The translations under genes and the position numbers were made by a program. The notes under the pieces are model-generated. The model did no database searches. It was not told where the DNA came from and worked only from the letters and a program-made list of their open reading frames with translations. This document shows positions 6,972 to 14,417 of a stretch of 21,408 bases of DNA, in pieces (the stretch's first letter is position 1; the number at the start of each line of letters is the position of its first letter). Location of the stretch: positions 1 through 21,408 of IMG/VR virus record IMGVR_UViG_3300013126_000295. One strand, written 5' to 3'. This DNA comes from a virus.

Positions 6972-8608
6972 AATGCCACCTCGTCACGGTCTGCGACACT
7001 CGACACGTCCATGCGACGGCGGCCCATATCGACGGACTGCACGCGCCAATACTTGCCGTCCAGCTTGACGGTTATGGTGTCAGGGGAAGGGATGCGGTTC
7101 TCGCGCACCATGGCGAGGGCTTCCTCGACATGGTTTGGGCAGACGCAGCCGCGCTGCCAGAACCACGAAACGGCGTGCTTCTTGACGTAGGCACGGTCGT
7201 CCTCGATGGGCAGCCACTCGTTGAAGGTGGAGGGGCCGCACCAGTACGTCACCTTGATCGAATCGGGCTTGCCAATCTTCGAGTACCGTTCGTACTCGAC
7301 ACGATCCACGGTATAGGTGCGCGGTTTCTCCAGCGCAGCAACCACCACGGCATCAGCGGCTTCGGTGCCGTGCTTGGCCGACTCGTTCTCCGGGAACAGG
7401 TTGCCGCACTCCGGGCACTCGCGCACACCAGCATGCACCAGCGCCTGACAGTTCGGGCATTCCTTGACCGGTGCCACGCTGACGCCTTCGCCTTTCTCTG
7501 CCTTGCGCTTGACCTTGATCTGGTCGATGGGGCCGTGGCGCTCGACGTTACCGGCGAAGTCCAGAATCAGCGTGTTCTCCTTGCTCGGGTGCTTGCGCAG
7601 GCCGCGCCCCATGATCTGCACGTACAGGCCGGTGGATTTCGTCGGGCGCAGCATCACGATGCAGTCGATGTGCGGGGCATCGAATCCAGTGGTGAGCAGC
7701 ATGGCGTTGAACAGGATGCGCGTGCGCCCTTCCTTGAAGGCGTTGATCTTGGCATCACGTTCGCCGGGTGCCATGTCGCCGGTTACGTAGTCTGCTGTCC
7801 AACCACGGGCACGGCTGGCCTCGGCGCAGTGGGCGGCGTGCTCCACGCCAGCGCAGAAGCCAAGGATGTGATTGCGGTCGTGGGCGTAGCGTCCCACTTC
7901 ATCCAGGGCGCCTTGGATCAGGTATTCATTGTCCATGGCCTGCTGCAACTCGTTGGCCACGAACTCGCCGCCTCGGGTATGCACGTCGGACAAATCGGCC
8001 TTGGTGGCGCCGTTGCGTGCGACCAGCGGGCAGAGCCAGCCGTCTTTGATGAGATCGCCAACACCAGCCTCGTAGGCAATGTCGGTGAATACCCGGCGCT
8101 CGCCTTCAATCAGGATGCCGGAGTCCATGCGGTACGGCGTGGCCGTCAGGCCGATGACCTTGAGATACGGGTTGTACTGACGCAGGCCAGTGAGGAATCG
8201 CCCGTACATGGTGTCGCTGTTCTTCGACAGCAAGTGGGCCTCGTCGATGATGACCAGATCGGTGCCGCCGAATTTGGCAGGCATCTTGTGAATGGACTGG
8301 ATGCCGGCCACGGTGATCTGGTGCTTGACCTTCTTGCCCAGGCCTGCCGACCAGATGCCGATGGGGGCTTCCGGCCAGTAGCGGATGATGGCTTGGGCGT
8401 CTTGGGCGATCAGTTCCTTGACGTGGGTAAGGACGATGATTCGCGTCGACGGGTAAGCGTCGATGGCGCCATGAATGAAAGCGGCCAGGGTAAGGCTCTT
8501 GCCGGCGCCAGTAGGCAGCACGATCAGGGGATTACCATCACGCTCGCGGAAGTAGGCATACAGCGCGTCGATGCTGGCCTGTTGGTAGGGGCGAAGTACC
8601 GGCGTCAT
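6968..8608 (-). CDS. DEAD/DEAH-box superfamily 2 helicase with zinc ribbon, 546 aa
   Basis: This is an ATP-dependent DNA helicase or translocase of the phage UvsW/RecG-like group, likely acting in branch migration or replication restart. It shows a Q-motif-like RPYQ, Walker A PTGAGKS (32-38), DEAH (122-125), motif III TAT (155-157) and motif VI QIMGRGLRKH near residue 330. At about 383-405 there is a four-cysteine ribbon (CPNC, then CPEC). The remaining ~140 residues form a phage-specific tail with further Cys/Trp-rich segments. All core motifs look intact. It lies downstream of the HNH gene, separated by 32 bases that include most of a repressor-type operator. Its Shine-Dalgarno sequence (GAGAA) is weak. 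The neighbouring nuclease and Sak4-like ATPase support a recombination-dependent replication role. Confidence 0.92.
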   Translation of the reverse strand: MTPVLRPYQQASIDALYAYFRERDGNPLIVLPTGAGKSLTLAAFIHGAIDAYPSTRIIVLTHVKELIAQDAQAIIRYWPEAPIGIWSAGLGKKVKHQITVAGIQSIHKMPAKFGGTDLVIIDEAHLLSKNSDTMYGRFLTGLRQYNPYLKVIGLTATPYRMDSGILIEGERRVFTDIAYEAGVGDLIKDGWLCPLVARNGATKADLSDVHTRGGEFVANELQQAMDNEYLIQGALDEVGRYAHDRNHILGFCAGVEHAAHCAEASRARGWTADYVTGDMAPGERDAKINAFKEGRTRILFNAMLLTTGFDAPHIDCIVMLRPTKSTGLYVQIMGRGLRKHPSKENTLILDFAGNVERHGPIDQIKVKRKAEKGEGVSVAPVKECPNCQALVHAGVRECPECGNLFPENESAKHGTEAADAVVVAALEKPRTYTVDRVEYERYSKIGKPDSIKVTYWCGPSTFNEWLPIEDDRAYVKKHAVSWFWQRGCVCPNHVEEALAMVRENRIPSPDTITVKLDGKYWRVQSVDMGRRRMDVSSVADRDEVAF

Positions 8609-8628
8609 TTTTCAATTCTCAGTGTGTG

Positions 8629-8645
8629 GTTGAGCATTTCTCAAC
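8629..8645. promoter_or_regulatory. Putative CI/Cro operator, helicase upstream region
   Basis: GTTGAG-CATTT-CTCAAC is a perfect 6-5-6 inverted repeat matching the immunity-region sites. It overlaps the stop codon of the HNH gene and lies 21 bases before the helicase start. No strong promoter is visible with it. Confidence 0.65.
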
Positions 8646-9219
8646 TCTCCGGGCAAAAGTTTGGATTGGCGTAGCTGGAGAATTCCTTGTGGTGCATTTC
8701 CCTGCCGTTGATCGCCGCTTCCTTGGCGGCGTTGAGGCTTGAGAACAGGCCAAGGTGAATCTTCCTGCCATTGACTCTGACGTGCGCCTGCCATTTCTCC
8801 AGCTTCTTGTTCCATGTCACGCCAAGCACGCCACTGGTGTTGCTCGACGGCAGAGCGGAGCGGTTCATGCCGTTCTCTGAAACGGATGCGATGCGCAGGT
8901 TTTCCAGCCGGTTGTCTGACTTGTTGCCGTTCTTGTGGTCGATCAGCAAGTCGGTGTCGAAGTCACCATTTGCGATCAGCCAGACAATGCGATGCACGGC
9001 AAGCCGTCGCCCCACAAGATGCACGTACATGTAGCCGCTGGCGTCATGTGTTCCGGCGTTTGTTCCAGCCTTTTGCTTGTTGGTGTTCGCCCACGACTGC
9101 GCCGATTGGAAGTGGTGACGTGGCCTGTGCAGCCAGCGCAGTTGTCCGGTGTTCTCGTCGTAGTCAAAGCACTCGCGCAAGAAGTCGATGCTTGGATACT
9201 CAACGGCTTTCTTACCCAT
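8641..9219 (-). CDS. HNH homing-type endonuclease with AP2 DNA-binding domain, 192 aa
   Basis: The protein combines an HNH_3-type nuclease with an AP2/ERF-like domain, the usual make-up of free-standing phage HNH endonucleases. Catalytic candidates are H76 (LAVHRIVW), D94-H95 (LIDHKNGNKSDNR) and N103/N107. The AP2 part runs ~128-170 (SGVLGVTWNKKLEKWQAHV, then GLFSSLNAAKEA). Its ATG overlaps the end of the nuclease gene by 8 bases, so it may be translationally coupled. It splits two genes whose products probably work together (nuclease and helicase), as expected of a selfish insertion. Motifs are complete, so activity is plausible; its target is unknown. Confidence 0.92.
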   Translation of the reverse strand: MGKKAVEYPSIDFLRECFDYDENTGQLRWLHRPRHHFQSAQSWANTNKQKAGTNAGTHDASGYMYVHLVGRRLAVHRIVWLIANGDFDTDLLIDHKNGNKSDNRLENLRIASVSENGMNRSALPSSNTSGVLGVTWNKKLEKWQAHVRVNGRKIHLGLFSSLNAAKEAAINGREMHHKEFSSYANPNFCPES

Positions 9220-10297
9220 CTATCTTCGCTCCGAACTGGGTACGGAATTCCTCAATTCCCTGGTCGCAAATAGCCCGGTGATCCTTGGCCGCGCTGATCT
9301 CCTTGCTGGCATAAATGAACTGCTGCAAGGGCAAGTCGGCGGGCAACGGCGTGGCTTCGTCGGTGACGATGAACTGCTTGGCCGGGTCGTCCTTGCGCTG
9401 AAACATGATCCAGCCGTCGCCCGCGTCGATGGCGGTGGCGTAGGTGACGAGGAACGGCAGGGGCAGATGGTGGCCACAACCGGCCCGCTGGGCATGCACT
9501 GGGATTTCCGGGCCGTGCTTGGCGCATGACCAGCGCCCGTCGCCTTCGCGCTCCGGGGTTGCATGCACGCACGTCCTGCACGACAGGGCAGGTGTCCGGT
9601 TGCCATGGCACACGGCATTGTGCGAACACCAGTTGCAGATGTAGAACTTCGGGTCGTCGCTGATCTTGGGCGGCGGCTCGGTGGCGAAGATGATGCTCTC
9701 GGCCTTGGCAAGAATTTTCTCGTACTCGACCTGATCGAACTCGATGCGCTCGGAGTAAAGCTCGTCGGTGTCCTTGTTCACGGCCAGGTACAGTGCGCGA
9801 TCCATGCCCGACTTGCCCATGTACCACATCATCTGGTCGTAGTGCTCGGGCTTGGCCTTCTTCACGCCGTCTTTCTTGAGCGTGGCGAATGACTTGGCCG
9901 AATGGGTCTTGAATTCGAGGACGTGCCACTTGACCCCGCCCGTCGGGATGCCCTTGGCGCAGCCGTCCATGTGCCCGCGCATGTGCCCGCCGAAGTGGGC
10001 AAACCCGAATTGCTTGCCGGTGGCTGGATCGACATCATGCACGGTGGCGCCGATGGCGCGAAGATCGGCAACAAAGCGCGGCTCGGCCAGGTGCCCGGTC
10101 TGGAACAGGCGCAGCATGCGACCGTCGAAGCTCCCGGTGCCGGCCCAGCGGAAGGAGTACCACAGCGCCCGCTTGCATTCCTTGCCGATGACGGAGGCGC
10201 CCAGGTAGGTGCGGGCCTTCTCGGTTTCGCCGCGCTTCTCGTACTGTTCGTAGATGGACGCGACAACCGGATCGGTGAAGTCGGCGATGTCAGGCAT
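9212..10297 (-). CDS. PD-(D/E)XK nuclease of Cas4/RecB type with Fe-S cysteine set, 361 aa
   Basis: This is a predicted DNA exonuclease for phage recombination. The catalytic core shows D111 (GHMDG) and E128-x-K130 (VLEFKT). C41, C221, C224 and C230 reproduce the C-xn-C-x2-C-x5-C arrangement that holds a 4Fe-4S cluster in Cas4 and AddB-like nucleases. After ~230 the protein continues with another Cys/His-rich segment (CRTCVH, CGHH) and a ~100-residue tail not seen in minimal Cas4 proteins. Its 5' end overlaps the preceding small gene by 8 bases and its 3' end overlaps the HNH gene by 8. With the DUF669 protein, the Sak4-like ATPase and the helicase it makes a plausible end-resection and annealing system. 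Confidence 0.9.
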   Translation of the reverse strand: MPDIADFTDPVVASIYEQYEKRGETEKARTYLGASVIGKECKRALWYSFRWAGTGSFDGRMLRLFQTGHLAEPRFVADLRAIGATVHDVDPATGKQFGFAHFGGHMRGHMDGCAKGIPTGGVKWHVLEFKTHSAKSFATLKKDGVKKAKPEHYDQMMWYMGKSGMDRALYLAVNKDTDELYSERIEFDQVEYEKILAKAESIIFATEPPPKISDDPKFYICNWCSHNAVCHGNRTPALSCRTCVHATPEREGDGRWSCAKHGPEIPVHAQRAGCGHHLPLPFLVTYATAIDAGDGWIMFQRKDDPAKQFIVTDEATPLPADLPLQQFIYASKEISAAKDHRAICDQGIEEFRTQFGAKIDG

Positions 10298-10562
10298 TGG
10301 GCGCTCCCGGTGTGTAAACGTGCTTGAGATAGTCGGCCTGCGAGCATCCGTTGTGGCGCGAGATGTACAGGTCTTTGGCTTCGCTCCTGATTGCGGCGAA
10401 CAGGTTGTTCAGCAATTCATCCTGCGCGTCCATGCTATTGACCATGGAGCTTGCAGCGGCGATGCCCAGCGACAGGCTGCGCACCAGCATTGTCATGTTC
10501 TCTGGCGTCTTGTTGGCCTCGACATGCTTGAGCATGTCAATGACCGTGATTCCGTAATCCAT
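10290..10562 (-). CDS. Small hypothetical protein, 90 aa
   Basis: I do not recognise a family. The ATG at 10562 has GAAGGA 7 nt upstream. The protein is mostly helical with a mildly hydrophobic middle (LVRSLSLGIAAASSMVNSM) too weak to call a membrane span. It ends 8 bases inside the nuclease gene, and this overlap implies coupled translation in the early operon. Confidence 0.7.
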   Translation of the reverse strand: MDYGITVIDMLKHVEANKTPENMTMLVRSLSLGIAAASSMVNSMDAQDELLNNLFAAIRSEAKDLYISRHNGCSQADYLKHVYTPGAPNA

Positions 10563-10633
10563 CGTTCAGTCCTTCATTCGTGGGTGCGATGGGCGGGTGG
10601 CGGTTGTCTGGCCAGCCCGCCCATGCGAGGGGG

Positions 10634-11464
10634 TTACAGGCCGGCGTTGCCGTACAGAAGCATGAAGCCGGTGGCTTCGTGGATGCGCTCGATGTCGTCG
10701 GTGACAGCCTGCTTGAACACGCGATCAGGCCGGATCAACTCGAACCAGAACACCAGCTTGTCGGACTGCTGGCGGTATTTCAGACGGGCCTCGATGGGGT
10801 AAGCCGCCGTGCTGCCCTGGAATACCGGGATGCCGATGGTGAATCGCTCGAAGAAGCGCATCTTGGCGCTGGTGCTCTCGTCCTGTTGGTCGACGTACTC
10901 CAGCGCGGCACCGCCCGATTGCAGGTCAATGCGCTTCTTGAACCGCTTGTCGCTGTTCGCCTCGAAGGCCAGCGCCATTTGCAGCATGTCGGTAGCCGTG
11001 GGCATGCCTTCGATGCTGGCGATGTCGGCCATGTTGTCCTCGATGAAGGCGGCGAACTTGGCCTGATCCTGCGCTTGGCCGTTGAACTGCGACCAGCGGC
11101 GCCACTCGTGCGACAGCTTGGGCTGGAAGGTTGCCGTATGGTCGCGCCAGCGGGGTTGATCCACGTCGGAACCGTGGTCATCGACGACCGCCACGATGCT
11201 GCACTTGCTGCTGTCGTAATCCACGTCAGCGTACAGGGTGCAATTGTCCAGGCTGCCATGCTTCTTGGCGTAGGCGATGAAGCTGGGCGAGTCCAGCATC
11301 ACCACCTTGGCCCGCTTGCGTGCCGGTTGCGGCAGCAGGTTTTCCAGATCATTGACCGAGTAGCCATCGGGCAGGGCGACATACGGGATGCCGCCATGCT
11401 CGCGCACGGGATCGACGAGGGATGCGCCAGCGTCCAGAATGACTTGAGCGTTGTTGGTGTCCAT
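10634..11464 (-). CDS. DUF2303 family phage protein, 276 aa
   Basis: The length and several segments fit DUF2303 (PF10065), a family found in recombination and early regions of Gram-negative temperate phages. Examples are GGIPYVALPDGY near the N-terminus, FIAYAKKHG, and the HEWRRWSQFNG-QAQDQAKFAAFIEDN block in the middle. No catalytic motif is evident, and the biochemical role of the family is not established to my knowledge. The ATG at 11464 has AAGGA about 6 nt upstream. It is co-directional with the nuclease downstream and the small DUF2829-region genes upstream, so a role in DNA recombination is inferred from context only. Confidence 0.88.
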   Translation of the reverse strand: MDTNNAQVILDAGASLVDPVREHGGIPYVALPDGYSVNDLENLLPQPARKRAKVVMLDSPSFIAYAKKHGSLDNCTLYADVDYDSSKCSIVAVVDDHGSDVDQPRWRDHTATFQPKLSHEWRRWSQFNGQAQDQAKFAAFIEDNMADIASIEGMPTATDMLQMALAFEANSDKRFKKRIDLQSGGAALEYVDQQDESTSAKMRFFERFTIGIPVFQGSTAAYPIEARLKYRQQSDKLVFWFELIRPDRVFKQAVTDDIERIHEATGFMLLYGNAGL

Positions 11465-11473
11465 GTTGATTCC

Positions 11474-11809
11474 TTATGCGGCGCTGACTTGTTTGAGTTC
11501 CTTCGCCTCGACGGCGACGGGCTTCAAGTCCAGCTTGGTTTGACGGGGATCTTCGGTAAGCAGATTGCCCTCGGGCGTGGCGAACAGCAGCGACTCGATG
11601 GCAGGTTCGGCAGGCTTCTTGATGGCGACGTTGCCGGTGACGGCCAGGGCGCCAGCCGTTGCCTTGCGCAGTTTCAGGGTGAGCGTCAGGGTGCCGGTCT
11701 TTCCGGTGGCATCCACAGCCTTGACCAGTTCGGCCAGCTTCTCGCTGGCGTCGTCGATCAGGCAGCCGGCATCAAGGTGACGCAGGGTGTCAGTGATAGA
11801 GCGAACCAT
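11474..11809 (-). CDS. Conserved phage-type hypothetical protein, 111 aa
   Basis: No named family is recognised with confidence. The N-terminal third is helical (TDTLRHLDAG, ASEKLAELVKAV). It is followed by a beta-rich part with alternating hydrophobic residues (TGTLTLTLKLRK, GALAVTGNVAIKKP), suggesting a small compact fold. The start at 11809 is preferred because AAAGGA lies 6 nt upstream; an ATG 15 bases earlier overlaps the previous stop codon and is an alternative. It sits 9 bases before the DUF2303 gene and is probably co-translated with it. Confidence 0.75.
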   Translation of the reverse strand: MVRSITDTLRHLDAGCLIDDASEKLAELVKAVDATGKTGTLTLTLKLRKATAGALAVTGNVAIKKPAEPAIESLLFATPEGNLLTEDPRQTKLDLKPVAVEAKELKQVSAA

Positions 11810-11820
11810 GATGATTCCTT

Positions 11821-12327
11821 TCATTCAATGATTTGCCAGTCCTCGGCGAGCATGTCCGTCTGGGAGGCAAGCCATCCCGGCAACATGGCGCGTCGGCCTT
11901 CGGCATTGGTTGTCCACATGTCGATGTGGGGCAGGATTTCGCACGACTCTTGGCCAAGTGCTTCGCGGTACGGGGTGCCCTCTCGTAAGGCTGCGTTAGG
12001 CGTGCCGGCCACGAGAATCAGCCACATGCCTTTGCCGTTCCATCCAGCGCGGGCGACTTTCAGGCCCATCTTTAGGGCGGCCAGTGCGTTGCCGAAGTCC
12101 ATGCCTTTGTACGGGCGGTAGGAACGCTCGAACACATCAGCCGGCGACCACGAGATGTAGCCTTCGTAGTCCGGGTGATTGGCCTTGCCGCCGTCGATGT
12201 ACTCGACCAGATACCCGGCGTCGTCGCCGTTCTCGTCGGCTGGAAGCTCCCAGCCACGCAGCGCGTTGTACGCAGCGCGGTTCATCGGGTGAGCGTGGAT
12301 CAGCTTGGTGCCAATGTGCAGGGTCAT
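11821..12327 (-). CDS. Tad2-like (DUF2829) protein with extra N-terminal domain, 168 aa
   Basis: Residues ~72-168 match DUF2829 (PF11195). The start of the domain reads MDFGNALAALKMGLKVARAG, followed by WNGKGMWL, and the end reads LPGWLASQTDMLAEDW, both hallmarks of the family. The family founder, Tad2, blocks Thoeris defence by sequestering the cyclic ADP-ribose-type signal. Residues 1-70 form a second conserved block (ALRGWELPADENG, GYLVEY-IDGGKANHPDY, YISWSPADVFERSYRP) that I know only as a domain of unknown role in phage proteins. The ATG at 12327 has GGAGG 7 nt upstream and overlaps the previous stop. An anti-defence role is inferred from the family; DUF2829 members need not all bind the same ligand. 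Confidence 0.85.
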   Translation of the reverse strand: MTLHIGTKLIHAHPMNRAAYNALRGWELPADENGDDAGYLVEYIDGGKANHPDYEGYISWSPADVFERSYRPYKGMDFGNALAALKMGLKVARAGWNGKGMWLILVAGTPNAALREGTPYREALGQESCEILPHIDMWTTNAEGRRAMLPGWLASQTDMLAEDWQIIE

Positions 12328-12539
12328 TGCTGGGCCTCCTGCGGTTCATCGGCGCCAGCTTCTTCCACCGGGCAGCCCGTGGCCACGAGTGAAACCAGAT
12401 CATCCTGCCCAGCCACTTCGCACGAGAACTTGTTGCGCGAAGCGTGGCGCACGGCTTGAGGTTGGTTGCTGGCGCGGATCAGGCGTTTCTTGCCGGATTC
12501 GGTATCCGTCACGAGGTAGATGCGGGTCTGGGTGCTCAT
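12324..12539 (-). CDS. Small hypothetical protein, 71 aa
   Basis: The ATG has GGAGGT 6 nt upstream, and both ends overlap neighbours by 4 bases (ATGA), a strong sign of a real gene. The sequence (RIYLVTDTESGKKRLIRASN, then QAVRHASRNKFSCEVAGQDDLVSL) looks like a small alpha-beta protein with an acidic C-terminus. I have the impression of similar proteins in phage early operons, often near DUF2829 genes, but assign no function. Confidence 0.8.
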   Translation of the reverse strand: MSTQTRIYLVTDTESGKKRLIRASNQPQAVRHASRNKFSCEVAGQDDLVSLVATGCPVEEAGADEPQEAQQ

Positions 12540-12787
12540 GCCGGCACCTCCAACGCTTCCGGGGGAAGGGCGCGGATACGCTCGGCCTCGGCCTCACGCT
12601 CGGCGGCGTCGTTGTGAGCCTGCTCGGCATCCTGCAAGGTTTGCAGGGCAGCACCACGCATGGCGCTGTAAAGCTGCTCCACACGCTCATACGGCAGCTT
12701 GCCCAGCCCTTCCAGCAGCAGATTGACCTGCTGGAAATTCAGGGTGTAGTTGATCGGCACGGTGGCCGGGTTGAATGGTTGTTGCAC
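12536..12787 (-). CDS. Small hypothetical protein, 83 aa, GTG start
   Basis: The GTG at 12787 follows AGGAG with a 6-nt spacer, which settles the start. The first half reads YTLNFQQVNLLLEGLGKLPY, a pattern common to short phage and virion-adjacent proteins. The second half is an acidic coiled coil (LQDAEQAHNDAAEREAEAER). No function can be assigned. The 96 bases upstream, up to the DUF669 stop, contain this ribosome binding site and nothing else I can identify. Confidence 0.75.
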   Translation of the reverse strand: MQQPFNPATVPINYTLNFQQVNLLLEGLGKLPYERVEQLYSAMRGAALQTLQDAEQAHNDAAEREAEAERIRALPPEALEVPA

Positions 12788-12883
12788 GTTGATCTCCTAT
12801 GGAAATGGCGGCCTACTCGCTGCACCGGACGGCCAGTGCCGGGAACCCCCAGCACGCCGGCATCTGCTTTCGGCCTTGTCGGG

Positions 12884-13396
12884 TTACTTTGCCCAGGGCG
12901 GCGTGCCGGGTGCGGCAGCCGGGGCAGCGGCAGCGGGCGCGGCCTGTTGGCCTCCCCACGGAGCACCACCGGAGGCGGTAGGCGCAGCGACGGAAGCACC
13001 GGGGCCAACGGCTTCGTACTTCTTGATGATGTTGCTCTCGCGCTTGCGGTCGTCGATCTCGACGGCGACGGTGATGAGCATCGGCTTGTTGTGCAGTTCA
13101 GCCGAATCGCTGGGCTTGATGACGCCAACAGCGCGGCAGATCGCCCCCAGTTCGCGCTGTGCAATATCCACGGCGGTCTGGTTCGGATTGACAAGGTTCA
13201 GGCGTGCCCAGAGCTTGCGCCCCTTCTGCTGGCCGTCCAGAACCTCGAAGGTGAATTGCAGGAACTGGCCGTTGCCTGACTTGGTGGGCTTCATTTCGGA
13301 AGCGGTGGCAATCACCACGTATTGCCCTTCGGGCAGCGCGGAGAACTCTTGTTGCTCGGGTACTTGGGAGGCGTCAAAGCCTGCGAGATTGGCCAT
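12884..13396 (-). CDS. DUF669 family protein, probable phage single-strand DNA-binding partner, 170 aa
   Basis: The sequence matches DUF669 (PF05037): LPEGQYVVIATASEMKPTKS, then FLQFTFEVLDGQQKGRKLW and ELGAICRAVG. The ~45 C-terminal residues are alanine/proline-rich and disordered (from about residue 125), ending in GTPPWAK, a shape seen in single-strand-binding proteins that use the tail for partner contacts. The family is commonly encoded next to Sak-type annealing proteins, as here, where the Sak4-like gene lies 54 bases upstream. Single-strand DNA binding is inferred from context and fold similarity, not shown by a motif. The ATG follows AAAGGATCG, and an operator-like palindrome lies in the gap upstream. 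Confidence 0.88.
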   Translation of the reverse strand: MANLAGFDASQVPEQQEFSALPEGQYVVIATASEMKPTKSGNGQFLQFTFEVLDGQQKGRKLWARLNLVNPNQTAVDIAQRELGAICRAVGVIKPSDSAELHNKPMLITVAVEIDDRKRESNIIKKYEAVGPGASVAAPTASGGAPWGGQQAAPAAAAPAAAPGTPPWAK

Positions 13397-13430
13397 CGTT
13401 CGATCCTTTCGTTATGGCAGTTTGGGAAAA

Positions 13431-13447
13431 GTTGAGAAAATCTCAAT
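13431..13447. promoter_or_regulatory. Putative CI/Cro operator upstream of the DUF669 gene
   Basis: GTTGAG-AAAAT-CTCAAT matches the immunity-region sites with 6-5-6 symmetry. It lies 3 bases after the Sak4-like stop codon and 34 bases before the DUF669 start. No convincing promoter is visible. Confidence 0.65.
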
Positions 13448-13450
13448 CAA

Positions 13451-14191
13451 TTAGGCAGCAGAAGCCGCCAGTGCGTTGGCAAAAGCGTTCCAGTCCAACG
13501 GCAGTGACGCCGGCAGGTTGTAACGGTTCTTCGCCAGATAGGCTGGCGTCTCCTGCGTGTACAGAAGGCGCTCGCCCGTGGTGATGCCGCGATTCACTTG
13601 CTTGTTGAACCCGACTTCATCTTTCTTGATCAGCGTGCGGTAGTTGGCGAACAGCACGGCGTCGGCCCACTCTTGCAGCAAAGCAGAGGCACGGCTTTGC
13701 AGCTTGGGCTGGTAGCGGTCATACGGCTCGACCTCGGGCGAATCGAAACGCTTGATTTCGCAATGCCCGATGATGATGACCACCATGTTCTTGTCGTTGC
13801 GCAGCGCATTGAATCCGTCCAGCACTTCACGCCAGCGATCAGCCAGCAGCAAAGCGCCCTTGCCGTAGGCCAGTTCCTTGGCGTCGTGCTTCGATTCAAT
13901 CTCGACCTGGAGGATGGATTCCAGCCAGTCGGCAGAGTCCAGCACCACGGTTTTGTAATCGTGATTCTCGGAGTACAGCGTTTTGATTGCTGCCATCACG
14001 TCGCCGCTGCTCTTGGCAAGCGGGAAGCTGCTGGTGTCGATACTGCCCAATCCGTCCTCGGTGCAGATGAAGATTGGATCGGGCGCATTGGCAGCAAACG
14101 TGCTCTTGCCGATGCCGTGTGTGGAGTACATGAAGATGCGCGGGGCATGGATCGTCTTGCCCTTGCGAATGGAGTTAAGGTCGAATGCCAT
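13451..14191 (-). CDS. Sak4-like RecA-fold ATPase / annealing protein, 246 aa
   Basis: The protein is a small P-loop ATPase with Walker A STHGIGKS (23-30) and Walker B TVVLDSADWLE (D85), typical of the Sak4/AAA_24 group of phage single-strand annealing proteins. Later segments (KNMVVIIIGHCEIKRFDSPE and RASALLQEWADAVLFANY) are also characteristic of that group. The family catalyses or assists single-strand annealing together with a single-strand-binding protein, supplied here by the DUF669 gene just downstream. AAAGGA lies 7 nt before the ATG. Some members are annotated only as 'ATP-binding protein', and the annealing role is by homology. All key residues are present. Confidence 0.88.
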   Translation of the reverse strand: MAFDLNSIRKGKTIHAPRIFMYSTHGIGKSTFAANAPDPIFICTEDGLGSIDTSSFPLAKSSGDVMAAIKTLYSENHDYKTVVLDSADWLESILQVEIESKHDAKELAYGKGALLLADRWREVLDGFNALRNDKNMVVIIIGHCEIKRFDSPEVEPYDRYQPKLQSRASALLQEWADAVLFANYRTLIKKDEVGFNKQVNRGITTGERLLYTQETPAYLAKNRYNLPASLPLDWNAFANALAASAA

Positions 14192-14225
14192 CGGTCAGTC
14201 CTTTCTTGGTTGGTTAAATCGCTCG

Positions 14226-14417
14226 TTACTCGCCATTGGCGATACGGTTCAGAATGTCATCTTGTTTGTCGCTCAAAAACATACCTGTTCCGAATTCTTC
14301 AAATTTGTCTTGCATATCAGAAACAAAAGTTTTTTCCCAGTTGCCGCTTGCGTTTTCCTGCGCTGCGTCAAGCAAGTCTTGAAACTCTATTTCATCGTAT
14401 TTGTCTTTGACTTTCAT
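14226..14417 (-). CDS. Small acidic phage-type protein, 63 aa
   Basis: The ATG has GAGGATC upstream and overlaps the preceding stop by 4 bases (ATGA). The sequence is acidic and aromatic (YDEIEFQDLLDAAQ, FVSDMQDKFEEFG, FLSDKQDDILNRI) and looks like a known type of short phage protein of unknown role. Its base composition is visibly more AT-rich than its neighbours, which may reflect recent transfer or simply its amino-acid content. No function is assigned. Confidence 0.75.
   Translation of the reverse strand: MKVKDKYDEIEFQDLLDAAQENASGNWEKTFVSDMQDKFEEFGTGMFLSDKQDDILNRIANGE

Noticed and set aside
8609-8640. Promoter for the helicase at the 8629 operator
   Set aside because: TTGAGA can be read as a -35 box, but no acceptable -10 lies 15-19 bases downstream, so I list only the operator.
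6947-8674. Long open frame (575 codons) on the + strand
   Set aside because: It is antisense to the helicase, which has complete motifs; the antisense product has no recognisable motif and reflects GC-rich codon bias.
10525-10541. Further operator copies (for example CTTGAGCATGTCAATGA)
   Set aside because: Only one half-site matches, and the other arm does not fit CTCAAY.
10580-12121. Long open frame (513 codons) on the + strand
   Set aside because: It runs antisense through DUF2303, the 111-aa protein and part of the Tad2-like gene, all of which have family support or ribosome binding sites.
12788-12883. Extra small gene or promoter in the 96-base gap
   Set aside because: Only the ribosome binding site of the following gene is visible; no operator, hairpin or coding frame is supported.
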